A stretch of 64,000 bases of DNA from DATBJG01 sp963790545 (lineage in GTDB: Bacteria; Acidobacteriota; Vicinamibacteria; Vicinamibacterales; JAMQPK01): the NCBI GenBank assembly GCA_963790545.1, contig CAWBPA010000017.1, positions 310,001-374,000 of the forward strand. Direction: 5' to 3'. Shown piece after piece: positions 10,379-18,366 of this stretch. A model generated the notes under the pieces. That model worked only from the letters and a program-made list of their open reading frames with translations, was not told the DNA's origin and did no database searches. Positions within the stretch are counted from its first letter, which is position 1. Each line of letters begins with the position of its first letter. The translations under genes were made by a program, and so were the position numbers.

Positions 10379-11175
10379 ATGAACGCCGCAGTGCAGGCCT
10401 TCCGCTCATCTGGACGCTCGTCGGGCTGATGCTCGTCAGCGCATGCGGGGCCAAGCAGAATGCCCTCCCACCGGGAGCCGCTGGAGCCGACAAGTTTCTC
10501 TATGAAAGCGGCATGGCGGCCCTCAAGGACCGGAAGTGGATTGACGCACGTGACTACTTCACCAAGCTCATCGACGGTTATCCGCAAAGCTCTTATCGCG
10601 CGGATGCCAAGCTCGGAATGGGTGACGTGTACCTTGCCGAAGCCACGCCCGACAGTCTCGTGTTCGCCCAAAACGAATTTCGGGAGTTCCTGACGTACTA
10701 TCCCACCAGCGCGCGCGCCGACTACGCGCAGTACAAGCTCGGCATGACGCATTTCCGTGGCATGCGCGGCCCCGGACGGGATCAAACCGAAACGAAGGAG
10801 GCCATCAAAGAGCTCGAGATCTTCATGCAGCGCTATCCAAACAGTTCGCTCGTGGAAGAAGTTCAGATGCGGCTGCGCGAGGCGAAGGATCGGCTCGGCC
10901 AGCACGAGTTCGGAATCGGTCTCAGTTATTACCGGCAACGATGGTACCCTGGCGCCGTCGCACGGTTCCGGGAGTTGCTGAAAAGCGATCCCACCTACAC
11001 GGGTCGCGACGCCGTTTATTTCTATCTCGCGGAATCCCTCCGAAAGGCCAACGACAAGGACCAGGCCCTGCCCTATTACGAACGGCTGGTTGCGGAATTC
11101 GAGACGAGCGAGTACCTCGAAGATGCCCGCAAGTGGATCAGCGAGCTCAAGCGCGACGCCGACAAACGAAGCTAA
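10375..11175 (+). CDS. bamD: Outer membrane assembly lipoprotein BamD
   Basis: A BAM-complex lipoprotein that helps insert beta-barrel proteins into the outer membrane. I chose ATG 10375, which overlaps the epimerase stop (ATGA), over an upstream GTG because it gives a clean lipoprotein signal with lipobox LVSAC at about residue 20-24. Five TPR-like helical pairs follow (YESGMAALKDRKWIDARDYF, AQNEFREFLTYYPTSARADY, FRELLKSDPTYTGRDAVYF). The length of 266 residues fits. It marks a diderm cell. Confidence 0.87.
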   Translation: MNERRSAGLPLIWTLVGLMLVSACGAKQNALPPGAAGADKFLYESGMAALKDRKWIDARDYFTKLIDGYPQSSYRADAKLGMGDVYLAEATPDSLVFAQNEFREFLTYYPTSARADYAQYKLGMTHFRGMRGPGRDQTETKEAIKELEIFMQRYPNSSLVEEVQMRLREAKDRLGQHEFGIGLSYYRQRWYPGAVARFRELLKSDPTYTGRDAVYFYLAESLRKANDKDQALPYYERLVAEFETSEYLEDARKWISELKRDADKRS

Positions 11176-11229
11176 CGGAATCCGTCTGAAGGACCGAAAA
11201 GAAGGCCACAGCTTTGTGGAGGATTTCGC

Positions 11230-11988
11230 ATGCGCATGGCTTCGATCGCTCTGGCTCTTGCTCTGACGCTTCCGGCCGCGGCCGGCGCCCAGACGCCCGG
11301 TGCTCCTCGTCTGGTGCCACCGCCCGCGTCGGTCGCCGCCGACCTGGCCTGCGCACCCTTTCTCACATACGCCCCGCCCAAAAGCCAGCTTCGCGTCACC
11401 GGCTCACAGGACACCTATGTCAAACAGATGATGGGGCCGGGCGATACACTCGTCATCAATGGAGGTGTCGACCAGGGACTACAGGTGGGACAGGAGTACT
11501 ACGTCCGGCGCGTCACGCGAACTTTTGGTGCGCGAGGACCCGATCCCAATCATCCACTGCCGGTTCACACGGCGGGACGGGTCAGGATTGTCAGCATGGA
11601 GCGCAAGCTCTCGCTTGCCACCATTACGGAATCGTGTGAGGGTGTGCTTCTGAACGATTTTCTTGAACCGTTCGTGCCGCCACTTCTGGCAGAGACATCC
11701 ATTGATGGTGCGCCTCAGTTCCAGCACCTCGGGCGCGTGATTGCCGGTGATGAAGGACGCTGGCTCGTCGGCAATGGCGAGTTCATCACCATCGATCGCG
11801 GCAGTGACCACGGCCTGGTCGCCGGTCAACGACTGTCGGTGTTTCGCGACAAGCGTGGTGCCGCGGGTCCGCTCGTCGAAATCGGCACGGTGATCGCGAT
11901 CGCGGTACGCCCCGACAACGCCACAGTTCAGGTTCTCGACGTGCGGGACGCAATCATGCGGGACGATCTGGTTGCGGTGAGGCGTTAA
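11230..11988 (+). CDS. Conserved secreted protein with two Gly-Leu-x-x-Gly-Gln repeats
   Basis: A signal peptide (about 1-20, ending AGAQ) precedes a 230-residue exported protein. A motif appears twice, as INGGVDQGLQVGQEYYVRR (about 75) and IDRGSDHGLVAGQRLSVFR (about 195), each followed by a beta-rich stretch ending in VRIVS or IAIAV. Similar folds occur in flagellar or envelope beta-barrel-type domains, but I cannot assign a family. Three cysteines are present. It has a strong ribosome site (GGAGG) and sits 54 bases after bamD, so an envelope role is plausible. Confidence 0.75.
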   Translation: MRMASIALALALTLPAAAGAQTPGAPRLVPPPASVAADLACAPFLTYAPPKSQLRVTGSQDTYVKQMMGPGDTLVINGGVDQGLQVGQEYYVRRVTRTFGARGPDPNHPLPVHTAGRVRIVSMERKLSLATITESCEGVLLNDFLEPFVPPLLAETSIDGAPQFQHLGRVIAGDEGRWLVGNGEFITIDRGSDHGLVAGQRLSVFRDKRGAAGPLVEIGTVIAIAVRPDNATVQVLDVRDAIMRDDLVAVRR

Positions 11989-12002
11989 AGCAGTTTTCCT
12001 GA

Positions 12003-12605
12003 TCAGCTCGCCCGGGTGCGCTTCTCGCGTGCCCGCGCGAACTCGGTGACGCTCGGCTGGGACACTCGCGTGAATCGCCGATAGTAGTCGAACGCAGACA
12101 CAAGTGCCGTCACGACGACCACCCACAAGCCGATGGTTCCGAGGACCACGAGTTGTGGGAGATACTCACCGCCCAGGATGAGCAACAGCACGGTCACGAC
12201 CTCGGCCACCATCTTGATCTTGCCGAGCGGCGATGCGGCAATCACAACCCCCCGGCTGTAGGCCAGACTGCGCAGTCCCGTCACGGCAAACTCGCGGCCG
12301 ATGATGACGGCCACGATCCAGGCCGCCGCGAGGCCCATCTGAACCAGCGATACGAGTGCGGCGGAAATCAGGAGCTTGTCGGCCAGGGGGTCGATGATCT
12401 GGCCGAGCACCGTGACCTGCTTGCGCCGCCGTGCCAGGTAGCCGTCCAGCCAGTCGGTCAACGACGCCAGGCCGAAAATGGCAGCCCCCACGATTTCCTT
12501 GGGCACGCCCAGCACCATCCGTCCTTCGAATTCCGTCAACAGCACGACCACGAGGAGTGGCACGAGAAAAATCCGGCCGACGGTGAGGCTGTTCGGAAGG
12601 TTCAT
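12003..12605 (-). CDS. pgsA: CDP-diacylglycerol-glycerol-3-phosphate 3-phosphatidyltransferase
   Basis: An inner-membrane enzyme making phosphatidylglycerol-phosphate from CDP-diacylglycerol. The N-terminus MNLPNSLTVGRIFLVPLL and the CDP-alcohol phosphotransferase motif DWLDGYLARRRKQVTVLGQ with the following PLADK (D-x2-DG-x2-AR-x8-G-x3-D-x3-D) are clear. Five or six membrane segments are visible. The start at 12605 is chosen because family similarity begins exactly there. The length is 200 residues. It is convergent with the secreted protein at 11230-11988 and divergent from 12685. Confidence 0.93.
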   Translation of the reverse strand: MNLPNSLTVGRIFLVPLLVVVLLTEFEGRMVLGVPKEIVGAAIFGLASLTDWLDGYLARRRKQVTVLGQIIDPLADKLLISAALVSLVQMGLAAAWIVAVIIGREFAVTGLRSLAYSRGVVIAASPLGKIKMVAEVVTVLLLILGGEYLPQLVVLGTIGLWVVVVTALVSAFDYYRRFTRVSQPSVTEFARAREKRTRAS

Positions 12606-12684
12606 GAAAGCAGACAATTGTAACGCCCGGCCGGTGTCGGCCGCAAAAGAATCCGGTCCAGATCGGCTATCATGATGGGTTGAC

Positions 12685-13737
12685 ATGAAGGCACTACTTC
12701 TCGTTGGCGGTAAGGGCACGCGTCTCCGTCCGCTGACCATTCATACGCCCAAATCCATCGTCCCCATCTTCAACCGCCCGTTTCTGACGTACCAGATCGA
12801 GCTTCTCAAACAGATCCCTGAAATCGACGAGATCATTCTGAGCCTCAACTACCAGCCGCGTCGGATCGAAGAGTTGTTTGGCGATGGCCGGGATCTGGGC
12901 GTCAAACTGCGATATGTCGTCGAGCCGACGCCGCTCGGGACCGCGGGCGCCGTTCGGTACGCCGGCGAGTCGCTGACCGATTCGGTGCTGGTCTTCAACG
13001 GCGATGTGCTCACACAAATCGATCTGGCCGCCGTCGTGACGCGGCACAGGCAGCGTAACGCGCTCGCCACGATCGTCCTGACACCGGTCGACAATCCGTC
13101 CGCGTACGGTCTGGTGGAAACGGACTCGGAATCGAACGTCCGACGGTTCGTCGAAAAGCCGAATCCCGACGAGATCACCTGCAACACGATCAATGCCGGC
13201 ATCTACGTCCTGGAGCCCTCGACATTCGATCGCATTCCGAAGGATACGGCCTGGTCCATCGAACGCAGCTATTTCCCGTCGCTGATCGAGCGCGGTGAGA
13301 CCTTCGTCAGTTACGTCTCGCGGGGCTACTGGATTGATATCGGCGCACCCGACAAGTACCTGAAGGTGCACCGCGACATCATGAACGGGATCTATGTGGC
13401 ACCACCTTTTGGGGGACGTCGCACCACCGTTGTCGTCGATCCGGGTGCCCGGGTCGAACCCGGGGCCGAGATCGAAGGGCCCGTCTATGTGGATGATGGC
13501 GCGATCATCAAGTCCGGCGCCCGCATCAGGCCCTACTCTGTTATCGGTCGACAGTGCCAAATCGAAGAAGGGACCGTCATCGAGGAGTCAATTTTGTGGC
13601 CGAACACGCGCGTGGGAGCCGGTGTGCGAATCCGGGAATCCATCCTGGGGCGCGGCTGCTTCGTCGGACACGACGCGACCCTCGACAAGTGCATTCTCGG
13701 CGACAAATCGGAGATCACCGAATTCAGCCGTTTGTGA
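12685..13737 (+). CDS. Mannose-1-phosphate guanylyltransferase-like sugar nucleotidyltransferase
   Basis: Makes a nucleotide sugar, probably GDP-mannose, from sugar-1-phosphate. The N-terminal nucleotidyltransferase domain has LLVGGKGTRLRPLT, PKSIVPIFNRPFL, FNGDVL and VEKPNPDEI. From about residue 250 there is a left-handed beta-helix of hexapeptide repeats (ARVEPGAEIEGPVYVDDGAI). The pairing with phosphomannomutase downstream supports GDP-mannose synthesis. TATCAT at 12668-12673 ends eleven bases before the ATG and there is no Shine-Dalgarno sequence, so the message may be nearly leaderless. Confidence 0.88.
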   Translation: MKALLLVGGKGTRLRPLTIHTPKSIVPIFNRPFLTYQIELLKQIPEIDEIILSLNYQPRRIEELFGDGRDLGVKLRYVVEPTPLGTAGAVRYAGESLTDSVLVFNGDVLTQIDLAAVVTRHRQRNALATIVLTPVDNPSAYGLVETDSESNVRRFVEKPNPDEITCNTINAGIYVLEPSTFDRIPKDTAWSIERSYFPSLIERGETFVSYVSRGYWIDIGAPDKYLKVHRDIMNGIYVAPPFGGRRTTVVVDPGARVEPGAEIEGPVYVDDGAIIKSGARIRPYSVIGRQCQIEEGTVIEESILWPNTRVGAGVRIRESILGRGCFVGHDATLDKCILGDKSEITEFSRL

Positions 13738-13754
13738 CGCTTCCTGTTTCTGCA

Positions 13755-13803
13755 TTCTGACTTTTGACCTTTGACCTTTGACCTTTAACCTTTGACCTTT
13801 CAC
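13755..13803. repeat. CTTTGAC heptad array, seven units
   Basis: Seven consecutive 7-base units: TTCTGAC, TTTTGAC, CTTTGAC, CTTTGAC, CTTTAAC, CTTTGAC, CTTTCAC. The array begins 18 bases after the stop of the guanylyltransferase gene and ends three bases before the phosphomannomutase ATG, so it fills the region where a ribosome-binding site would be expected. It is the cleanest short-period array in the window. Confidence 0.85.
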
Positions 13804-13806
13804 AAC

Positions 13807-15162
13807 ATGCCCGCCAACCCCGCTATCTTCAAGGCTTACGACGTCCGCGGCCTTTACCCCAACGAGCTCGACGAGTCGGTCTTTGGCGACATCGGCCGCG
13901 CGTTTGTCGCCTATCTGAAGGCCAGGCGCGTCGGCCTGGGGCGCGATATGCGCATTTCGTCACCGGCCCTCGCCGCCGCCTTTCTTGATGGCGCGCGCCG
14001 GCAGGGGGCTGACGTCGTGGATTTTGGCCTCATTGGCACCGACATGCTCTATTTCGGCGTCGCCAGCGGCCAGCTCGACGGTGGCGCCCAGATTACCGCC
14101 TCGCACAACCCCAAGCAGTACAACGGCGCCAAGATGGTCCGCCAGGAGGCATTTCCCTTGAGCGGCGACGCGGGCATTTCGGATATCCGCGACATGCTGC
14201 GTGATCAGAGTATTCCCGCCGCTGCCGCAAGCCCGGGCAAGGTCACCACCACCGACCTTCTGCCCGGCTACGTGGAGCACGTCATGCGGTTCATCGACGA
14301 GTCGCTCATCGAGCCGTTCAACGTGGTCCTCGATGCCGGCAGCGGCGTGGCAGGGTTCATGGCGCCGCCGCTTTTCGATCGCCTGCCTTGCCGAACGACA
14401 CGGCTCTGTTTCGAGGTCGACGGGACGTTCCCCAACCACGAAGCCAATCCTCTCATCGAAGAGAATCGGGCCGACATCGTCGAGCGCGTGGTCGCCACAC
14501 ACGCGGACGTTGGCATTGCCTGGGATGGCGACGCCGACCGGTGTTTCTTCATCGACGGTGCGGGCGAATTCATCGCGGGCGACTTCGTGACGGCGCTTCT
14601 GGCAGAAGCGTTTCTCTTGAAACATCCGGGCGCGACGATCATTTATGACGTGCGCGCGAGCTATGCCGTCAAGGACACCGTGGCGAAGTACAACGGCCGA
14701 GCCTTGATGAACCGTGTTGGACACGCATTTTTCAAGCGTCGGATGCGTGAGGAAGGTGGGATCTTCGCCGGCGAAGTCACGGGACATTATTACTTCCGCG
14801 ACAACTTCAACGCGGATAACGGTTTCATCCCGGCGCTCCTGATTCTGGAGCTGATGTCGAAGAAGCGGAAATCGCTGCGAGACCTGCTCCAGCCGTTCCG
14901 TGAGAGGTACTTCATCTCGGGCGAGATCAATACGAAGATCCCCAGCATGGACCTCGTTCAGCCAAAGCTGGACGCCATTGCCGAGCGATACAAAGACGGC
15001 CATGTGTACACGATGGACGGCGTGTCGGTCGAATACCCCGACTGGCACTTCAACGTCCGACCGTCCAACACAGAGCCGCTGCTGCGTTTGAACCTCGAGG
15101 GGCGCACTGTCGAACTGATGGAGCGCAAGCGGGACGAAGTGCTGGCGTTGATTCGGGATTAG
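13807..15162 (+). CDS. manB: Phosphomannomutase/phosphoglucomutase
   Basis: Interconverts hexose-6- and hexose-1-phosphate, feeding the neighbouring nucleotidyltransferase. It is an alpha-D-phosphohexomutase with active-site serine loop TASHNP (about 100), metal loop DGDADR (about 242), sugar-binding loop GEVTGHYYF (about 323) and phosphate loop FNVRPSNTEP (about 417). The length of 451 residues is typical. ATG 13807 is used because the N-terminal IFKAYDVRG strand follows directly. A 5-codon upstream extension would be encoded by the heptad array. Confidence 0.92.
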   Translation: MPANPAIFKAYDVRGLYPNELDESVFGDIGRAFVAYLKARRVGLGRDMRISSPALAAAFLDGARRQGADVVDFGLIGTDMLYFGVASGQLDGGAQITASHNPKQYNGAKMVRQEAFPLSGDAGISDIRDMLRDQSIPAAAASPGKVTTTDLLPGYVEHVMRFIDESLIEPFNVVLDAGSGVAGFMAPPLFDRLPCRTTRLCFEVDGTFPNHEANPLIEENRADIVERVVATHADVGIAWDGDADRCFFIDGAGEFIAGDFVTALLAEAFLLKHPGATIIYDVRASYAVKDTVAKYNGRALMNRVGHAFFKRRMREEGGIFAGEVTGHYYFRDNFNADNGFIPALLILELMSKKRKSLRDLLQPFRERYFISGEINTKIPSMDLVQPKLDAIAERYKDGHVYTMDGVSVEYPDWHFNVRPSNTEPLLRLNLEGRTVELMERKRDEVLALIRD

Positions 15163-15182
15163 GGACAGAGCATCCTTAGATT

Positions 15183-15218
15183 CCTCTGTGCCCTCCGCGG
15201 CTTCTGCGACCTCTGCGT
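15183..15218. repeat. 9-base repeat array, four units
   Basis: Four 9-base units follow the phosphomannomutase gene: CCTCTGTGC, CCTCCGCGG, CTTCTGCGA, CCTCTGCGT. Arrays of this type (complement CGCAGAGG) are scattered in many bacterial genomes. The array lies upstream of tRNA-Gly. Confidence 0.65.
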
Positions 15219-15256
15219 TAAGCCTTCGAGCGAGAGGTGCTACTATTGGCTCCACC

Positions 15257-15330
15257 GCGGGCTTAGCATAGTGGTAATGCTCTGGCTTCCCAAGCCAGCT
15301 AGACGGGTTCGATTCCCGTAGCCCGCTCCA
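15257..15330 (+). tRNA. tRNA-Gly (anticodon CCC)
   Basis: The acceptor stem GCGGGCT pairs with AGCCCGC (15320-15326). The D-arm is around TAGCATAGTGGTAATGC. The anticodon stem CTGGC/GCCAG closes loop TTCCCAA, so the anticodon is CCC. The T-arm has GGTTCGATTCC. Discriminator T and an encoded CCA (15328-15330) follow. TACTAT at 15241-15246, with TTAAGC 17 bases upstream, is a plausible promoter. Confidence 0.95.
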
Positions 15331-15729
15331 GCCTTCGCTCGGGTGTCAGGCGAAGGGTGCCCACCGTAGCGCAACGCGCGAAGGTCGGCTGTTGCTGAGG
15401 GTTACGCGAGCTACGGGTGGCAAGCCAGTCCCCTCAGGGCGGATTTTCCCCGCTCCTCCATCATGCAGACCCCGTTCATTCGCGTCACCGTCGTCGATAG
15501 AGACGTGAGTGACTTGGTCGTTCAAGTTCCGATTCGGTGAGCACCGCTTGACACATCAAACGGCCACCCGACGACCACGGAGGACGCCACACCAGTTAGC
15601 CCCCGCCGCTAAACGTGCGTTATGACGAGCTCACCGTCGTGAGAATCGTTAGGTTCGGAGGGCGTCAGGTGCTCTCATCGTCTCTCGTCCAGACCATTCC
15701 CCCCGTTCAACCGTCCAACCTGGCAGACG
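15331..15729. other. Non-coding gap after tRNA-Gly
   Basis: I find no gene here. It holds an inverted repeat with core CCGTAGC (15366-15372) and GCTACGG (about 15411-15417). A stretch near 15441-15461 (GATTTTCCCCGCTCCTCC) weakly resembles the tRNA 3' end. A TTGACA at 15548-15553 has no good -10. Nothing resembles an integrase or a transposase. Confidence 0.5.
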
Positions 15730-16416
15730 ATGCGAGATACAGCCGCATGTGTCGTCGGACTGGCACTGATGTTCACTGCCGATCTGTACGCACAGACTAC
15801 GCCTCGGAATTTCCTCGTTATCGTTGACGACCTGCATTTTGAGTTCCGTATTACCGCGCGCGCACGTGATCTCATACGGCGGACACTGTGGACGCTGATT
15901 CGCGACGGTGACCTCGTCGGCGTCGTGTCAACGGGCCCGTCCCTTATCGCCGTGTCGCCCACTGCCGACCACAGCGTTTTGGAGAATGTAATCAAGCGGG
16001 TCTCGGGCAGCGGGCTGTCGCGGAGGGGGCTTCTGGACACGCCGACAATCGCTGGTGCGGCTGAGCTGCTCCGGCGGGAAGAGACAGCTTTCTCAGTCGC
16101 CACTGATGCAGTGGGTGCTTTGACGGCGACAGAGAATAGCCGCCCAATAATTCTGTACTTCACGAGCGGGTATCCATCGTTGGTCACCGAACCCATAGAG
16201 CTGATAACGGCAGTCCTGGTTGCTAATGCTGCACTTTATGTAATCGATCCGCGTCTCCTCGTCAGCGGACCATCGTCGCAGGCAGACTGGGATCCGGACC
16301 TGGAAGTCACCCAAAACAGCCTCCGAACGCTCGCGCAGCGGACCGATGGTACGGCCGTTTCGACGGTGACTGAATGGAATGACGCTCTGGCACTCCTGAA
16401 GCGGACGCGCCGCTAG
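15730..16416 (+). CDS. Secreted VWFA-related protein
   Basis: The signal peptide (MRDTAACVVGLALMFTADLYAQ) is followed by a von Willebrand factor A-like fold: NFLVIVDDLHFEF (MIDAS-like strand with two Asp), VGVVSTGPSLIAVSPTADHS, and PIILYFTSGYPSL. This matches the VWFA-related family that is greatly expanded in Acidobacteriota. At 228 residues it is short and lacks the classical DxSxS, so metal binding is doubtful. It stands alone between tRNA-Gly and Ku. No partner is evident. Confidence 0.75.
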   Translation: MRDTAACVVGLALMFTADLYAQTTPRNFLVIVDDLHFEFRITARARDLIRRTLWTLIRDGDLVGVVSTGPSLIAVSPTADHSVLENVIKRVSGSGLSRRGLLDTPTIAGAAELLRREETAFSVATDAVGALTATENSRPIILYFTSGYPSLVTEPIELITAVLVANAALYVIDPRLLVSGPSSQADWDPDLEVTQNSLRTLAQRTDGTAVSTVTEWNDALALLKRTRR

Positions 16417-16516
16417 TCGCGTCCGGCCCGAAATCTGCGCGCCTTGTGCCAACTCGACTCCGCAGCAGCCCGGCAGCTACACTGGAAAAGCTGTCTTCTC
16501 GAAAGGGGTCCTTTAC

Positions 16517-17359
16517 ATGGCTGCACGGCCGACTTGGAAAGGCCACTTGCGGATCAGTCTCGTGAGCATTCCGGTGCAGGTGTTTCCTGCAACCGAACCC
16601 AGCGCGACAATTTCGTTCAATCAACTCCATGCCGTTTGCCAGACGCGGATCCAGCAGAAACGGTGGTGCCCGACCTGCAACGTGGAGGTGCCTTACAGCG
16701 ACATCGTCAAAGGCTACGAGTTCGAGAAAGGCCGCTACGTGGTCGTCACCCCCGAAGACCTCGACCAGGTGCGACCGGAGTCGACGCGTGTGATTGACCT
16801 GGTGCAGTTTGCCGACGAGAAAGACATCGATCCCATCTACGTCGATCGCGCTTACTACCTGGCACCAGAGGGTCCGGTCGGGGGTCAGGCCTTTACGGTC
16901 ATGCGGGAAGGTATGGCGGGCAAAGTGGGTATTGGCAAGGTGGCAATCTCCGGGCGCGAGTATCTCGTGGCCATCCGGCCCCAAGGTCAGGGCTTCGTGA
17001 TGTATACCCTGCACCACGCGGCCGAGATTCGCCCGATGAGCGCAATTGACGAGCTCAAGAACCTGCCCCGCGACGTCAAGCCCGATGAAATCAAGCTCGC
17101 CCGGCAGGTGATCTCCGCGTTCGATCGTCAGCTCGATCTATCCACGTATCACGACGCGTACCGTGAAGGGCTGCAGCAGATCATTGATGCAAAGATCAAG
17201 GGCGAACAGATCGTCACCTCGCAGGCAGAAGCGGCACCAAACGTCGTCAACCTGATGGACGCGCTGAAGAAGAGCTTGAACGCGGTCAGCACGGCCAAGA
17301 AGCCAGCCGCCAAGGCGGCGCTCGGAAAAGCCGTCGCCCGCAAGCGCAAGGCAAGCTGA
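16517..17359 (+). CDS. ku: Non-homologous end joining protein Ku
   Basis: Bacterial Ku binds broken DNA ends as a homodimer and recruits ligase LigD. The core begins TWKGHLRISLVSIPVQVF and includes VKGYEFEKGRYVVVTPEDL, IDPIYVDRAYYLAPEG, GKVAISGREYLVAIRP and a Lys-rich tail (KKPAAKAALGKAVARKRKAS), which in this family helps DNA binding. A CxxC (WCPTCN, about residue 50) is also seen. The length of 280 residues is normal. A ribosome site AAAGGGG precedes the ATG. No LigD gene is in the window. Confidence 0.94.
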   Translation: MAARPTWKGHLRISLVSIPVQVFPATEPSATISFNQLHAVCQTRIQQKRWCPTCNVEVPYSDIVKGYEFEKGRYVVVTPEDLDQVRPESTRVIDLVQFADEKDIDPIYVDRAYYLAPEGPVGGQAFTVMREGMAGKVGIGKVAISGREYLVAIRPQGQGFVMYTLHHAAEIRPMSAIDELKNLPRDVKPDEIKLARQVISAFDRQLDLSTYHDAYREGLQQIIDAKIKGEQIVTSQAEAAPNVVNLMDALKKSLNAVSTAKKPAAKAALGKAVARKRKAS

Positions 17360-17369
17360 CCGAACGCAC

Positions 17370-17876
17370 TCACAGCGCCAAGGTTCGACCGGCAGGCGTC
17401 GTTTTCTTCGGCTTTGGCGGTACCTGGCTCTCTGGAAGCTCGAGCGTTTCTGGTTCGCGGACGCGGCGGGGCACTTTCGTCAAGGTCTCTGGATAGATGG
17501 TCCCATTGTCGCCGGTCACCGCCCAATGACCATCCAAGCGCTGCCCGTCTGATTCGATCCGGTACACCACTACTCCCGCTCTGCTCGCGCTGTGGTAACT
17601 CACAGCAAGCGTCCTCTCGGTCACGATCCCCAGCCCTACCCAGACAGGTGTCAACCGAACGGCGTCTGATGCCATTTCGACGGAGATCCACCTGACGAAG
17701 AAGCTCTGGCCGTGGCGCGCGATCTCGACGAGCCCGCGGTACTCGGTGCCGTCAGGGTTCAGGCCCTTGGCGATGTACACACCGTCGAGCTCGGGCTCTG
17801 CCGCAACGAGTCCGGGCATCTGCACCACCGCGACGAGAACTAACAGAGACAGAGCATATCGAGCGGTACGATTCAT
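17370..17876 (-). CDS. Small secreted protein of unknown function
   Basis: Starting at ATG 17874-17876, which has a strong AGGAG site, the product has 168 residues with a clear signal peptide (MNRTARYALSLLVLVAVVQM, cleavage near VAAEPE). The mature part looks like an all-beta domain (LDGVYIAKGLNPDGTEYRG, YRIESDGQRLDGHW) and ends in a Pro/Lys-rich tail. Longer upstream starts would hide the signal peptide. It resembles small exported proteins that measure or bind small ligands, but I do not recognise it. It is convergent with ku. Confidence 0.7.
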   Translation of the reverse strand: MNRTARYALSLLVLVAVVQMPGLVAAEPELDGVYIAKGLNPDGTEYRGLVEIARHGQSFFVRWISVEMASDAVRLTPVWVGLGIVTERTLAVSYHSASRAGVVVYRIESDGQRLDGHWAVTGDNGTIYPETLTKVPRRVREPETLELPESQVPPKPKKTTPAGRTLAL

Positions 17877-18102
17877 AACGTTTCTCCTCGCCATCGTCCG
17901 AAACTGCGAGGAGTGTTGCAAGTTCTGCGCCCTCACCCTAACTTGCGGCAGCGGCAGGCTCGGTCCGCGTGCAAACGGCATCGAAAACTGATTCTGCACT
18001 GAACACTTGTCTAGATTTCGCACCGACCCAACGACACCGAGTTCCCCTTGACAAGCATTGGTCGTCTAGTTTTCCGTCGGCACCGAGCTGACTTGAGGAA
18101 CC

Positions 18103-18237
18103 ATGCGGTTTGTTCGATACGGCGTCGCGATGAGCCTCAATGGCTACATCGCCGGACCCAATGGCGAGTATGCAGACCGGCACAATCGGCATCGAGTACG
18201 ACATCGTGCGGACCCGACTGTGATTCTCGCGTTTTAG
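18103..18237 (+). pseudogene. N-terminal remnant of a dihydrofolate reductase-family protein
   Basis: The 44-residue reading frame MRFVRYGVAMSLNGYIAGP... matches the start of RibD-C/DHFR-family proteins (VAMSLDGYIAGPNGE), with a GAGGAA site before the ATG. After GEYADR the family match is lost and a TAG follows, so about 130 residues of the enzyme are missing. It is probably a deletion remnant. It overlaps the end of a tiny minus-strand frame at 18234-18323. Confidence 0.6.
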
Positions 18238-18323
18238 AAACCGGGAAGGCAATACACAAACAACGAGGCCAGGAGGGTGGCGACGGCGATCCTGAGTGTT
18301 TTCTTGATGACTGAGGCCTTCAT
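18234..18323 (-). CDS. Possible 29-residue membrane peptide
   Basis: ATG at 18321-18323 opens a short frame with a basic N-terminus (MKASVIKKTLR) and then a hydrophobic segment (IAVATLLASLFVYCLPGF). It could be a small single-span membrane protein or just the signal sequence of a lost exported gene. No convincing ribosome site is present. It is reported only because the amphipathic pattern is striking. Confidence 0.25.
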   Translation of the reverse strand: MKASVIKKTLRIAVATLLASLFVYCLPGF

Positions 18324-18366
18324 AGCTGACTCAGCGATCTCCATACGACACTATACACGTGCGGTG

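Noticed and set aside
13755..13803. CRISPR array
   Set aside because: Units are 7 bases without spacers, and no cas gene is present. The same holds for the other short-period arrays.
15437..15461. tRNA-like 3' end after tRNA-Gly (possible attachment-site remnant)
   Set aside because: The match is short and gapped, with no element between the copies; not enough to claim.
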